A DNA stretch of 48,790 nt from CAMQRS01 sp964370645 (GCA_964370645.1 CAYJJS010000010.1:1-48790); one strand, 5' to 3'. Numbered from the stretch's first letter, positions 17,786 through 26,251 are shown. Notes: generated by a model not told the origin, from the letters alone. A program made the numbers and translations.

Positions 17786-19394
17786 TTTATTAATTAAACT
17801 TCGCCTGAAGTCTATAATGGCGACTTTGTTTCAAACTACAAAGGGTAAGAAAAAAGTAAATGTAGGAGGAAATATTGTTTCAATCATTGCTTTTGCAGGT
17901 ATTTTTGTATATCTAATGTATTTGATGAGTACTATGTTTGAACCAATGGCAATTGTGTTTTCTATTACATCATATGATTGGTTATATTTTGCATTAGCAG
18001 GTTTGATGGCTGGTTTATTTATTTTGGTTGGTACAGTATTTTTGGTTCAACAAGAAATATATAAGCCAAAAGATAATGACTTATTATTATCCATGCCAAT
18101 TAAAGTGAGAGATATTATTTTGAGTAGAGTTTCTTCTATATTAATTTTATCGTATTTTTATGAAGCAATTATATTTTTACCTGCAGTATATGCCTATTTT
18201 ACGCATGTGCCTATACAAGCACTACAAGTAGTAAATTTAGTATTGGTGTTTGTATTATTGCCTTTGATTATTTTAGTGCTTACAAGCATTGTATCGTATT
18301 TATTGACGCTAGTTATTAATAAATCAAAGATGAAAAATATTATGACTTTATTGTTTTTCATGGTTGGTTTTGGTGTATATATGTTTGTTGTATATAATTT
18401 GAATGACTTAGCGCAATCCTTTATTGAAAATGGTGCTTCTATTTCTCAAGCAATTCAACAATACATGTATCCATTTTATTTGATAGGTACTTCTATTATA
18501 GATGCGAATATGATAGATATTATGATTTTTATAGCAATTTCTGTTATACCATTTGCGCTTGTTATGAAGTTGTTATCAATGAATTTTGTGAAGATGGCAA
18601 CGACAAAAGAGAAAACAACAAAAGTTAAATACGAAGAAAAAGAGATGCGTGTTCGATCTACATTGTTGTCATTGTTACGTAGAGAATTGAAACATTTCAC
18701 TTCCAATGCATCGATTATGTTGAATGGAGCTGTTGGTGTATTTCTAAGTATACTAGCAATTGTTGCAGTCATATTTTTCAAAGACACGATTGTATTTACA
18801 GTTGAACAAATTGTACAAATAGAACCAGATTTTGCAGATATATTATTACCATTAGCTTGTATTGCAGTATTGTATTTTACATCGACAAGTGTCATTAGTG
18901 CATATAGTATTTCCATTGAAGGGGATCGCATGTATATTTTAAAAACATTGCCAGTGGATGCTAAAGCAATTTTATGGTCTAAAGTTTTATTTCATTTACT
19001 AATGGTATTACCTGTGCAAATACTTTTATCTTTAACCATATCATGGGTGCTATCGTTTTCTATCTTGCAAAGTGTGATACTTGTGTTAGTTCCAGCAATA
19101 TTGGTTGTTTTTGAAGGTGTCGTGGGTATTTTACTGAACTTATGGAAGTATCGTTTCGATTGGAAAAATGAGACAGTATGTGTAAAACGAGGGTTTTCAG
19201 TAATTATATCAGTGCTATATCCAATTGTATTATTGATGGTATTATTTTTATTATATACAACTACATTGGACTCATTTTTGTCTCTAGAAACATATCTATA
19301 TAGTATATTTGCTCTTTTTGCTGTATTAGATATTCTTGCAATAGTTTGTTTAAATACTTGGGGAGCCAAACGCTTTGAGAATATCAAAGTATAA
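17778..19394 (+). CDS. ABC transporter permease, large ABC-2-like exporter subunit
   Basis: A 538-residue membrane protein with about 12 hydrophobic segments in two halves, split by a charged loop near residues 275-300 (ATTKEKTTKVKYEEKEMRVRS). It resembles putative ABC exporter permeases that pair with the ATPase type found just upstream. It begins inside the ATPase gene, so translation is coupled. No substrate-binding lipoprotein is present, which favours export. A terminator follows directly. The cargo cannot be deduced from the sequence. Confidence 0.78.
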   Translation: MLSLLIKLRLKSIMATLFQTTKGKKKVNVGGNIVSIIAFAGIFVYLMYLMSTMFEPMAIVFSITSYDWLYFALAGLMAGLFILVGTVFLVQQEIYKPKDNDLLLSMPIKVRDIILSRVSSILILSYFYEAIIFLPAVYAYFTHVPIQALQVVNLVLVFVLLPLIILVLTSIVSYLLTLVINKSKMKNIMTLLFFMVGFGVYMFVVYNLNDLAQSFIENGASISQAIQQYMYPFYLIGTSIIDANMIDIMIFIAISVIPFALVMKLLSMNFVKMATTKEKTTKVKYEEKEMRVRSTLLSLLRRELKHFTSNASIMLNGAVGVFLSILAIVAVIFFKDTIVFTVEQIVQIEPDFADILLPLACIAVLYFTSTSVISAYSISIEGDRMYILKTLPVDAKAILWSKVLFHLLMVLPVQILLSLTISWVLSFSILQSVILVLVPAILVVFEGVVGILLNLWKYRFDWKNETVCVKRGFSVIISVLYPIVLLMVLFLLYTTTLDSFLSLETYLYSIFALFAVLDILAIVCLNTWGAKRFENIKV

Positions 19395-19405
19395 TAACGA
19401 ATAGA

Positions 19406-19437
19406 AATAGGTGTTATATTTAATACCTATTTTTTTT
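19406..19437 (+). terminator. Terminator after the ABC permease (end of his transcript)
   Basis: An 11-bp stem (19406-19416 with 19421-19431, one G-T pair), four-base loop and a run of Ts. Confidence 0.85.
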
Positions 19438-19471
19438 ATGATTTTAATGCATCAATTAAAATTCATATCAG

Positions 19472-19499
19472 TTGAATAATGTAGTAGAAGTGATATGAT
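19472..19499 (+). promoter_or_regulatory. Promoter of the FIVAR surface protein
   Basis: TTGAAT and TATGAT separated by 16 bases, followed by an AAGGAG-containing leader. Confidence 0.6.
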
Positions 19500-19554
19500 A
19501 GGCACACAAATATGCTTACATATAGAAAGGAGAGAGTGAATACTCGAAAACGTT

Positions 19555-19992
19555 ATGAAAAAATTACTAAACTCATTATTTGCAATAGCATTATGTATTT
19601 CTTTAATGCCATTGCCTGCACTACAAGCACAAGTAAGTGAAGAGGTCGTTTATATGGAAAATGACAATGAAGTTGAAGTGTTCGGGAAAAAAGAAGCAAC
19701 AGGTGGAATTTTCAACGCGATTGTGAATGGAGGTTCAGCAAATGCTCGTGTAACAGCTACACTTCCAAGTGTAGAGGATGCAGATTATAGTCCAGTTGAA
19801 ACAGCAATTGCGAATGTTCCTAAAAATTTATTAATTTATACACCAGAAAGTGTAGAGGTATTAAATGATGCACTTGCTGCAGTTGTAGATGGTTATGATG
19901 TAACGCGACAAAAAGAAGTGGATGCAATGGCAGAAGCCATAGTGAATGCGACAAGTGGATTAGTATATAAAGATGCAGATTATAGTGCATTG
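19555..19992 (+). CDS. FIVAR-repeat surface protein, N-terminal part (cut by assembly gap)
   Basis: The first 146 codons of a large exported protein. A signal peptide (MKKLLNSLFAIALCISLMPLPALQAQ) is followed by a short linker and the first FIVAR-type module: YSPVETAIANVPKNL, then YTPESVEVLNDALAAVVDGYDV, then TRQKEVDAMAEAIVNATSGL. The reading frame runs in phase up to the gap. The start is odd: AAGGAGAGAG lies 18 or more bases upstream, and an in-frame stop precedes the ATG closely, so 19555 is the only good start. A GTG at 19536 right at that site opens a 34-codon frame that overlaps this one; see rejected items. FIVAR modules occur in cell-wall adhesins and glycan-binding enzymes. Confidence 0.85.
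19837..19992 (+). repeat. 156-bp coding repeat, copy 1 (runs into gap)
   Basis: Identical base for base to 20382-20537 as far as the gap allows. It encodes YTPESVEVL to KDADYSAL of a FIVAR module. Confidence 0.95.
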
Positions 19993-20092
19993 NNNNNNNN
20001 NNNNNNNNNNNNNNNNNNNNNNNNNNNNNNNNNNNNNNNNNNNNNNNNNNNNNNNNNNNNNNNNNNNNNNNNNNNNNNNNNNNNNNNNNNNN
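19993..20092. other. Assembly gap of 100 N
   Basis: Exactly 100 Ns, the usual placeholder for unknown length. The flanking frames differ; they join only if the real missing length is 2 modulo 3. Both edges are copies of the same repeat, so the gap is most likely a repeat-resolution failure. Confidence 0.97.
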
Positions 20093-20147
20093 CATAGTGA
20101 ATGCGACAAGTGGATTAGTATATAAAGATGCAGATTATAGTGCATTG
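20093..20147 (+). repeat. Coding repeat, copy 2 (55-bp 3' end only)
   Basis: Identical to the last 55 bases of copies 1 and 3. It then diverges into a different module (YEALQRVPTDLSMYSQ). Confidence 0.93.
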
Positions 20148-21113
20148 TATGAAGCCCTTCAAAGAGTTCCAACAGACTTGTCAATGTATTCTCAAACAAG
20201 TATTATAGCGTTACAATCTGCAGTTGAAGCAATCGTGGAAGGCTACAATATAACTCGTCAAGCAGAAGTAGATGCTATGACACAAGACCTTGAATTTGCA
20301 TTAAATGCGTTAGCATATAATCCAGCAAATTATACAGAAGTAAGAGATGCATTACAGAAAATACCAAAAGACATGAGTGTATATACACCAGAAAGTGTAG
20401 AGGTATTAAATGATGCACTTGCTGCAGTTGTAGATGGTTATGATGTAACGCGACAAAAAGAAGTGGATGCAATGGCAGAAGCCATAGTGAATGCGACAAG
20501 TGGATTAGTATATAAAGATGCAGATTATAGTGCATTGATGCAATTACTTGACAAAGTAAATAGTGTTACATTAGATCGTTATAATGGAAGTGACTTACTG
20601 CTTGTAGCTATTGAAAATATTGATTATACAAAAAATATTACACAGCAAAAAGAAGTGGATGCTATGTATGAAGAAGTAGAGGATGCATTTGCTCAAATAG
20701 AACTAAAAATTATTCAAATTGATGTAGAAGGTGCGGGTCAAAAAATCACTTCATTAGATGGTTATATTCCTTTTAGAATTGCAAATGCAACATTGGATGA
20801 TTTTATGTATGTATATATTAATAATGAAAAAATAGCAGAGCCAATGTATCGATTAAAAGAAGGTAGTATAATTGTGGAATTAGCTCCGAGTTTATTACAA
20901 ACATTGACACAAGGTGAGCATTCACTTGAAATTGTTACTAATGAATATATTTATACGACGACGTTCTTTATAAATATTGAGTCTACACAAACACCTACAC
21001 CAACAACACCTCCTACAGGGGACACGACAAATCAAAATATGTTCATCGGACTATTGTTTGTAGCGTTGCTAATTGGTGGGTATAGCATATATCGATTTAG
21101 AAAGAGCAAATAA
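20093..21113 (+). CDS. FIVAR-repeat surface protein, C-terminal part with sortase signal
   Basis: Continuation of the gene cut by the gap; the frame begins with ATA at 20094. It holds the tail of one FIVAR module and three more: YEALQRV to LNALAYN, TEVRDALQK to SGLVYKD, and MQLLDKV to FAQIEL. Next comes an Ig-like X2-type domain (about GAGQKITSLDGYIPFRIANATLDDF to YTTTFFINI). A Thr/Pro spacer follows (TQTPTPTTPPTGD), then a hydrophobic segment and the basic tail YRFRKSK. PPTGD plus helix plus basic tail is a cell-wall sorting signal variant, so sortase anchoring is likely; no sortase gene is in the window. The real number of modules is unknown. Confidence 0.85.
20382..20537 (+). repeat. 156-bp coding repeat, copy 3 (complete)
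   Basis: Identical to 19837-19992. Zero differences across 156 bases points to recent duplication or gene conversion within the gene. Confidence 0.95.
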
Positions 21114-21119
21114 AGGAGA

Positions 21120-21147
21120 AAAAAGTGCAAATTATTGCGCTTTTTTT
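21120..21147 (+). terminator. Terminator of the FIVAR surface protein
   Basis: Stem AAAAAGTGC (21120-21128) with GCGCTTTTT (21137-21145), one G-T pair, eight-base loop, T run. Confidence 0.85.
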
Positions 21148-21184
21148 GTGAAAAAACTAACTTGTTGAACTTATCGTGATTTAG

Positions 21185-21213
21185 TTGTTTCTTATTACTA
21201 TTCATGATATTAT
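21185..21213 (+). promoter_or_regulatory. Promoter of the IclR-type regulator
   Basis: TTGTTT and TATTAT separated by 17 bases, about 30 bases before the ATG. Confidence 0.55.
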
Positions 21214-21244
21214 CAATTACAGTTAAGAAATAAAGGGAGATAGA

Positions 21245-22039
21245 ATGGCAGTTATAAATAAAGGGCAATACAAAGAAAATAATACAAAAAGTGTTAGTAA
21301 AACTTTAGAAATATTATCTACGTTTACAGAAGAAAATCCTATGCAAAAAACTTCTGATATTGCAGTAAACTTGAAAATGAATATGAGTACAGTTTCTAGG
21401 CATTTGAATACATTGTTGGATTGGGGTTTTTTACAGAGAGATGAATTGACTGGTTTTTACTATCCCGGTTTAGCAATCGTTTCACTAGCTGGTGTGACAT
21501 TACAGAATAACGATATATATCGTCATGCGTATCCAGAATTGCAAAGAATTTCATATAAGCATCAAGTACATAGTCATATGGGAGTTCCAAACGGGGATAA
21601 AGTGGTACATTTGATTAGTAATGCTTGTGAGAATACTATGAATTTACATATTCCAATGGGACATTGTCATCCTATGTATTGTTCTGCAATGGGAAGATCT
21701 ATTTTAGCTTATATGAGCCCAAGTCAAGCTCTAGATGTAGTTAAAAATAGTAATTTGATTAAACATACTATGGATACGAAAATTGATTTAATTGAAATAC
21801 AACAAGAATTAATCAAAACAAGACAAAAAGGATATACGCTATTAGTGAATGAGTTAGTAGAAGGAAAAGGATCAATCGCAGCACCTATTTTAGATAGAAA
21901 TCGAAATGTTGTTGCATCGATTAGTATTTCAGCAAGCACAGACTATTTACAGCAACCAGAAAAGGAAAAAGAGCTAGCACGAGCAGTCATGATGGCTGCA
22001 GGAAAGATTTCCTCTAAACTAGGGTATTTTCCAAAATAA
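21245..22039 (+). CDS. IclR family transcriptional regulator
   Basis: A 264-residue regulator. The N-terminal winged helix-turn-helix covers residues about 15-75 (SVSKTLEILSTFTEENPMQKTSDIAVNLKMNMSTVSRHLNTLLDWGFL). The C-terminal effector domain follows with the IclR-type GHCHPMYCSAMGRSILAYM and GKGSIAAPILDRNRNVVASISIS segments. AAAGGGAG precedes the ATG. It stands directly upstream of, and in line with, the DASS transporter/acyl-CoA operon, which makes that operon its probable target. The effector would then be the imported anion or a related CoA ester (inference). Confidence 0.9.
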   Translation: MAVINKGQYKENNTKSVSKTLEILSTFTEENPMQKTSDIAVNLKMNMSTVSRHLNTLLDWGFLQRDELTGFYYPGLAIVSLAGVTLQNNDIYRHAYPELQRISYKHQVHSHMGVPNGDKVVHLISNACENTMNLHIPMGHCHPMYCSAMGRSILAYMSPSQALDVVKNSNLIKHTMDTKIDLIEIQQELIKTRQKGYTLLVNELVEGKGSIAAPILDRNRNVVASISISASTDYLQQPEKEKELARAVMMAAGKISSKLGYFPK

Positions 22040-22061
22040 AAAGACAACTTCAATAGGATTT

Positions 22062-22120
22062 AATCCCACTTAAGTAGACAAACGAAAACAAGGTCGTGAA
22101 TCTATGGAGGTGGGATTTTT
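22062..22120 (+). ncRNA. Structured terminator-like RNA element, copy A
   Basis: A 56-base element plus T run just after iclR. P1 is AATCCCAC (22062-22069) with GTGGGATT (22110-22117). P2 is GTAG (22074-22077) with CTAT (22102-22105). P3 is ACGA (22082-22085) with TCGT (22094-22097). The P2-P3 internal loop is ACAA opposite GAAT. About 80 percent of its 56 positions match copy B at 45634-45689, and the same plan recurs at 48177. It probably ends the iclR transcript; see findings for why it may be more than that. Confidence 0.65.
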
Positions 22121-22161
22121 ATATGAATGTATGTTGCATAATATGCAACATACATTCATAT
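22121..22161. repeat. Perfect 41-bp palindrome between iclR and the DASS operon
   Basis: Two 20-base arms (22121-22140 and 22142-22161) are exact reverse complements around a single central A at 22141. The core reads TTGCATAATATGCAA. As RNA it is a near-perfect long hairpin followed by TTTT, so it could add termination. As DNA it could be a protein-binding site for the neighbouring IclR protein. It lies about 65 bases upstream of the operon -35. Confidence 0.9.
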
Positions 22162-22211
22162 TTTGAAATGATAAATTACATAGTGAAATTTGATTGTACG
22201 TAATGAAAAGG

Positions 22212-22263
22212 CTTACAAAATGTATTGTACTTATGTATTGAATCGATATAATGGGTTTGTAAG
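22212..22263. promoter_or_regulatory. Operator-like inverted repeat flanking the DASS operon promoter
   Basis: CTTACAAA (22212-22219) and TTTGTAAG (22256-22263) are exact reverse complements that bracket the promoter. This arrangement would suit two bound regulator dimers or a DNA loop (inference). Confidence 0.45.
22225..22252 (+). promoter_or_regulatory. Promoter of the DASS/acyl-CoA operon
   Basis: TTGTAC and TATAAT separated by 16 bases. The transcript should start near 22259, about 23 bases before the ATG. Confidence 0.65.
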
Positions 22264-22281
22264 AGAGAAGGAAGTACACGT

Positions 22282-23712
22282 ATGAGTAAACAAAAAAGAT
22301 TATTACATATTTTTATGGGACCGATTATTTTAATGGTAACAACATTACTACTATCGGATGCGCTTAGTGTGCCAGGCGCACAAGCGACAGGAACTTTGCT
22401 TTGGATGATTTATTGGTGGCTAACAAGACCAGTACATATAACGGTTGCAGGTTTATTGCCAGTTATTGTTAATGCACTATTGGGTATGGTTGAAATGAGT
22501 ACCATTACTGCTCAGTATGCATCATCTAGTATTATTTTGATTTTTGGTTCTGGATTAATTTGTATGCCATGGGCATCCATTGGTTTGGATCGTAGATTGG
22601 CTTTGAAAACACTGTCAATTATAGGGCCATCCTTAAAATCACAAATTACAGTTTGGTTATTTGCAAGTATCTTATTATCTACCGTATTGCCAAATACTGC
22701 GGTTAGTGCCTTATTAATACCTATTGCAGTATCTATGCTAAAGGTGGCAGGATATGAGGATGTGAAAAGTGCAGCGCCAGCTGTACCAATCTTATTAGCG
22801 ATTGTATGGGGAGCGGCAATTGGGGGAATTGGTACACCATTGGGTGGAGCAATGAATCTTGCTGCAATAGATTTTATTCAAACATATACAGGTGAAGAAT
22901 TTATGTATATTGATTGGATTACTAGAATCCTGCCTTATTTCATTATTTCAGCAATTGGAACATGGATCTTCATGTTGTTGATGCCAAACGAGGTGAAACG
23001 ATTGAATGGAACAAAAGAGTACTTTATAGAGAGTTATAAAGAACTTGGGAAAATGAAGAAAGAGGAAATTACATGTGCAATATTGTTTATTGTAGCGGCA
23101 CTAGGAGCATTTTCTAGACCGTTTTATGAAGATATTTTACCAGCATTAGAACCTGCATATTTATTCCTAATTATAGGAAGTTTGTCATTCTTTTTAACCA
23201 TTAAGGATAAAAAAGCATTGTTGACATGGGAATATGCAGAAAAAAATACAATGTGGGGAATGATGGTTATGTTTGGTGGAGGACTTGCATTAGGAAAACT
23301 AATTAATGAATCTGGTGCAAGTGCAAGAATTGCAGAAATTATTTCTTCCATGTCACTGGATGGAGGATTGACAACGATTATCATAATTGTTGTTTTCACA
23401 AGAATAGTTTCAGAACTTACCAATTCCACAACTGGAGCAGCTGTGACGATTCCAATTGTATTAAGTTTTGCAAGTGAGTTAGGTTTAAATCCAATTCCTT
23501 TTTGGTTTATCGCAATTATGGCATACAATGCTGAATTTGTATTACCAATAAGCTTTAGAGCAATTCCAGTTGCGTATGGGTTGGATGCAAATAAAATGCT
23601 TAAGTATGGATTACCGATGACTATTATTAACATGGTAATTGTAGTTGTAGTAGGGTATGCGTTGATGCAAATTTGGCCTTATTTTAGCGAAATTCCATAT
23701 TTATTCCAGTAA
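22282..23712 (+). CDS. DASS/SLC13-type anion:sodium symporter family transporter
   Basis: A 476-residue membrane protein of the divalent anion symporter family (CitT/SdcS-like). The two hallmark Asn-Thr motifs are in LPNTAVSALLIPIA (about 137-150) and ELTNSTTGAAVTIPI (about 378-392), one per inverted half. There are about 11 hydrophobic segments. Family members carry dicarboxylates, tricarboxylates or sulfonates in or out of the cell. It heads an operon with an acylating aldehyde dehydrogenase and an acyl-CoA ligase, so the cargo is probably the acid that those enzymes use or make. GAGAGAAGGAAG lies upstream of the ATG. Confidence 0.88.
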   Translation: MSKQKRLLHIFMGPIILMVTTLLLSDALSVPGAQATGTLLWMIYWWLTRPVHITVAGLLPVIVNALLGMVEMSTITAQYASSSIILIFGSGLICMPWASIGLDRRLALKTLSIIGPSLKSQITVWLFASILLSTVLPNTAVSALLIPIAVSMLKVAGYEDVKSAAPAVPILLAIVWGAAIGGIGTPLGGAMNLAAIDFIQTYTGEEFMYIDWITRILPYFIISAIGTWIFMLLMPNEVKRLNGTKEYFIESYKELGKMKKEEITCAILFIVAALGAFSRPFYEDILPALEPAYLFLIIGSLSFFLTIKDKKALLTWEYAEKNTMWGMMVMFGGGLALGKLINESGASARIAEIISSMSLDGGLTTIIIIVVFTRIVSELTNSTTGAAVTIPIVLSFASELGLNPIPFWFIAIMAYNAEFVLPISFRAIPVAYGLDANKMLKYGLPMTIINMVIVVVVGYALMQIWPYFSEIPYLFQ

Positions 23713-23734
23713 AAAGAAAGTGTAGGAGAACAAG

Positions 23735-25099
23735 ATGAGTAACACAGTAGAACAATTAGTAGCACGTTCAAAAGCGGCGCAAAAGCAAATTCAATTTGCA
23801 ACACAAGAGCAAGTGGATGCAATGACAAAAGCAGTATTAAAAGTAGTTTATGAAAATCAAGTAGAATTAGGAACTATGGCATACGAAGAGACAGGAATGG
23901 GTGATTTAGCGGATAAAATTGCAAAATGTAAAAATAAATCATCACAAATTTGGTATAGCTTAAAGGGTAAAAAGTCAGTGGATATTATTTCTCATAATGA
24001 GGAATTGCAAATCATTGAAGTAGCAAAACCAATGGGAGTGGTTGCAAGTATTGTACCATCAACAAACCCAGTGGTGACACCGATGTCAAATGCTGCATTT
24101 GCATTAAAGACAAGAAACTCAATCATTTTCGCACCGCACCCTCGTGCAGTGAAACTGACAAAACATTTAACGGACTTATTTCGTGCAGAACTAAAAAAGC
24201 TAGGATTTCCAGAGGATTTAGTACAAACGATTGAAGAAATTTCTATTGATGCAACAACGCAATTGATGGCTAGTTGTGATGTGACAGTAGCTACGGGTGG
24301 TATGGGTATGGTGAAATCCGCTTACTCTAGTGGAAAGCCAGCCTATGGTGTCGGTGCAGGGAATGTGCAATGTATAGTGGATCAAGATGCAGATTTAGAG
24401 CAAGCGGCTAGCAAAATTTTGAATGGTCGTCGATTTGATAATGGGTTGATTTGTTTAGGAGAACAAACGGTATTTGTTCATGAAAGTCAATTGGAACAAT
24501 TCATTGAAGCATTTGAAAAAGTAGGGGCGCACTATGTTCGTGATGAACAAGAAGTACAAAAATTAAGAGATGGAATCTTTCCTGAGGGAGGTCCAATTTC
24601 AAGATATATTGTGGGTATGCCAGCAACGAAAGTTGCTCAGCTTTGTGGAATACAAGTGAAAGAGGATACCTTAATTATTGCAGCAAGTGCAAAACAAATT
24701 GGTCATGGTGATGTTTTATGTAGAGAAAAAATGTGTCCAGTTATCAATGTAATGTCGTACACAACATTTGAGGAAGGTGTGCAAATGATGGTAGATAACT
24801 TAGAGGCAGAAGGAAAAGGTCACAGTGTTTCAGTGCATTCAAATACGCAAGAGCACATAGAACTTGTTGGGTTAAAATGTTGTGTGTCACGTTGTATTGT
24901 TAATCAACCAGCAGGGACGACTGGTGGAGGTTCACCAACAAATGGATTGACACCAACGACAACACTTGGGTGTGGATCATGGGGAAATAACAGTTTTTCA
25001 GGGAATTTGAATTACGATCATTTAATGAATATTACTCGTATCGCATATCCTCGCAAGGAGTCTTATTTACCATCGCCAGAATTGGCTTGGGTAGATTAA
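23735..25099 (+). CDS. CoA-acylating aldehyde dehydrogenase
   Basis: A 454-residue dehydrogenase of the EutE/SucD-type acylating family, converting an aldehyde plus CoA and NAD(P) to acyl-CoA, reversibly. The catalytic Cys is Cys240 in DNGLICLGEQTV. The nucleotide site has SIVPSTNPVVTPM (about 105-117) and TGGMGMVKSAYSSGKPAYGVGAGN (about 187-210). The late HSVSVHS and GGGSPTNGLTPTTTLGCGSWG segments are typical. The length fits a stand-alone enzyme without an alcohol dehydrogenase domain. Because it is followed by SucC/SucD-like subunits, the acyl-CoA is probably interconverted with the free acid and ATP. Succinate semialdehyde and sulfoacetaldehyde are both plausible substrates. Confidence 0.9.
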   Translation: MSNTVEQLVARSKAAQKQIQFATQEQVDAMTKAVLKVVYENQVELGTMAYEETGMGDLADKIAKCKNKSSQIWYSLKGKKSVDIISHNEELQIIEVAKPMGVVASIVPSTNPVVTPMSNAAFALKTRNSIIFAPHPRAVKLTKHLTDLFRAELKKLGFPEDLVQTIEEISIDATTQLMASCDVTVATGGMGMVKSAYSSGKPAYGVGAGNVQCIVDQDADLEQAASKILNGRRFDNGLICLGEQTVFVHESQLEQFIEAFEKVGAHYVRDEQEVQKLRDGIFPEGGPISRYIVGMPATKVAQLCGIQVKEDTLIIAASAKQIGHGDVLCREKMCPVINVMSYTTFEEGVQMMVDNLEAEGKGHSVSVHSNTQEHIELVGLKCCVSRCIVNQPAGTTGGGSPTNGLTPTTTLGCGSWGNNSFSGNLNYDHLMNITRIAYPRKESYLPSPELAWVD

Positions 25100-25117
25100 T
25101 AGAAAGGAAAATAATAT

Positions 25118-26251
25118 ATGGATTACTTAGAAATAGAAGGAAAAAAACAGTTGGAAAGATTTGGTATTCCAATTAATGAAAGTATTATATTGAAAGAGGA
25201 TTGTAGTAGTGTAGACATTCCTATCCCATGTGTGTTAAAAGGTCAAATTTTATCAGGTAAACGTGGAAAACATGGAGCTGTTCGTGTTGTGAAAACACGA
25301 GAAGAGTTAGAAGAGACAAAGAAAATAATTGAGAATATTTCCATCAATGGGTTGAAAATGGAAGGTGTTATTGCTTGTGGGTTTCTGCCTATTAAAGAGG
25401 AATACTATTTAGGAATGACATTAGATGTGAAAAATCGTTCAATGTTGCTTCTATTTACACCTTATGGGGGAATGGATATTGAGGAACTAGCAGAAGAGGC
25501 TCCGGATAAATTATTGCGCTTTGATGTGACTTCTGGATTTTGTGCAGACACTTTTATCAAAGCTTGTGATATGTTTGACTTAGCAAAAAATCGTTTGGAT
25601 CAAGTAGTAGATATTGCACAAAAGTTAGTGAAAGCTGGTTTTGAATTGGATGCAACGACGATTGAAATCAATCCACTTGCATTATTAGAAGATGAAACGT
25701 TACTTGCCATTGATGCTAAATTATCAATTGATGATAATGGAATGTATCGTCAAGGTGATTATACACTGCTTCCGAGAAGTGCACAGGAGTATTCAGCACA
25801 AGAATTAGAAGCAATGCAGTACGATTTAACGTATGTTGAAATTGATCCAACAGGAGACATCGGAACGATGGCTGGGGGAGCTGGAATTGGTATGGCTACA
25901 ATGGATACGATTAGCCACTATGGTGGAAAAACGAATAACTTCTTAGATTTAGGTGGAGGGGTTAGCGCAGAAAAGACATATCATGCGATGAAGATTTTGC
26001 TTGAAAATGAAAAAACAAATTATATTTTTATAAATATATTTGGTGGAATTAATAATTGTGCAGATATGGCAGAAGGAATTGCTAGAGCATATAAAGAATG
26101 TAATATTGAAAAGACAGTAGTTGTAAAAAGTCGTGGTTTCAATCAAGAAGAAGGATGGCGTATTTTTGAAGAACTTGGGTTTATTCAAACAAAATTTGGA
26201 ACGACAGATGAAGCGGTAAAACAGCTATTGCAGGCAAAGGAAGTGAAATAA
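25118..26251 (+). CDS. Acyl-CoA ligase (ADP-forming), SucC-like beta subunit
   Basis: A 377-residue ATP-grasp subunit related to succinyl-CoA synthetase beta. It has KGQILSGKRGKHGAVRVVKT at the N-terminus (ATP-grasp lysine region), a metal-binding EINPLAL (about 190) and the C-terminal ligase part GDIGTMAGGAGIGMATMD and NNFLDLGGGVS, ending with FINIFGGINNCADMAEGI. It is slightly shorter than ordinary SucC. It pairs with the SucD-like gene two bases downstream. Lack of TCA-cycle neighbours and linkage to an acylating dehydrogenase and transporter suggest a specialised acid, not general TCA use (inference). Confidence 0.85.
   Translation: MDYLEIEGKKQLERFGIPINESIILKEDCSSVDIPIPCVLKGQILSGKRGKHGAVRVVKTREELEETKKIIENISINGLKMEGVIACGFLPIKEEYYLGMTLDVKNRSMLLLFTPYGGMDIEELAEEAPDKLLRFDVTSGFCADTFIKACDMFDLAKNRLDQVVDIAQKLVKAGFELDATTIEINPLALLEDETLLAIDAKLSIDDNGMYRQGDYTLLPRSAQEYSAQELEAMQYDLTYVEIDPTGDIGTMAGGAGIGMATMDTISHYGGKTNNFLDLGGGVSAEKTYHAMKILLENEKTNYIFINIFGGINNCADMAEGIARAYKECNIEKTVVVKSRGFNQEEGWRIFEELGFIQTKFGTTDEAVKQLLQAKEVK

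Noticed and set aside
19536..19640. GTG-started 34-codon frame overlapping the FIVAR surface gene, placed right at its ribosome binding site
   Set aside because: The site is too close to the GTG, the product has no recognisable features, and the overlapping frame encodes an obvious signal peptide.
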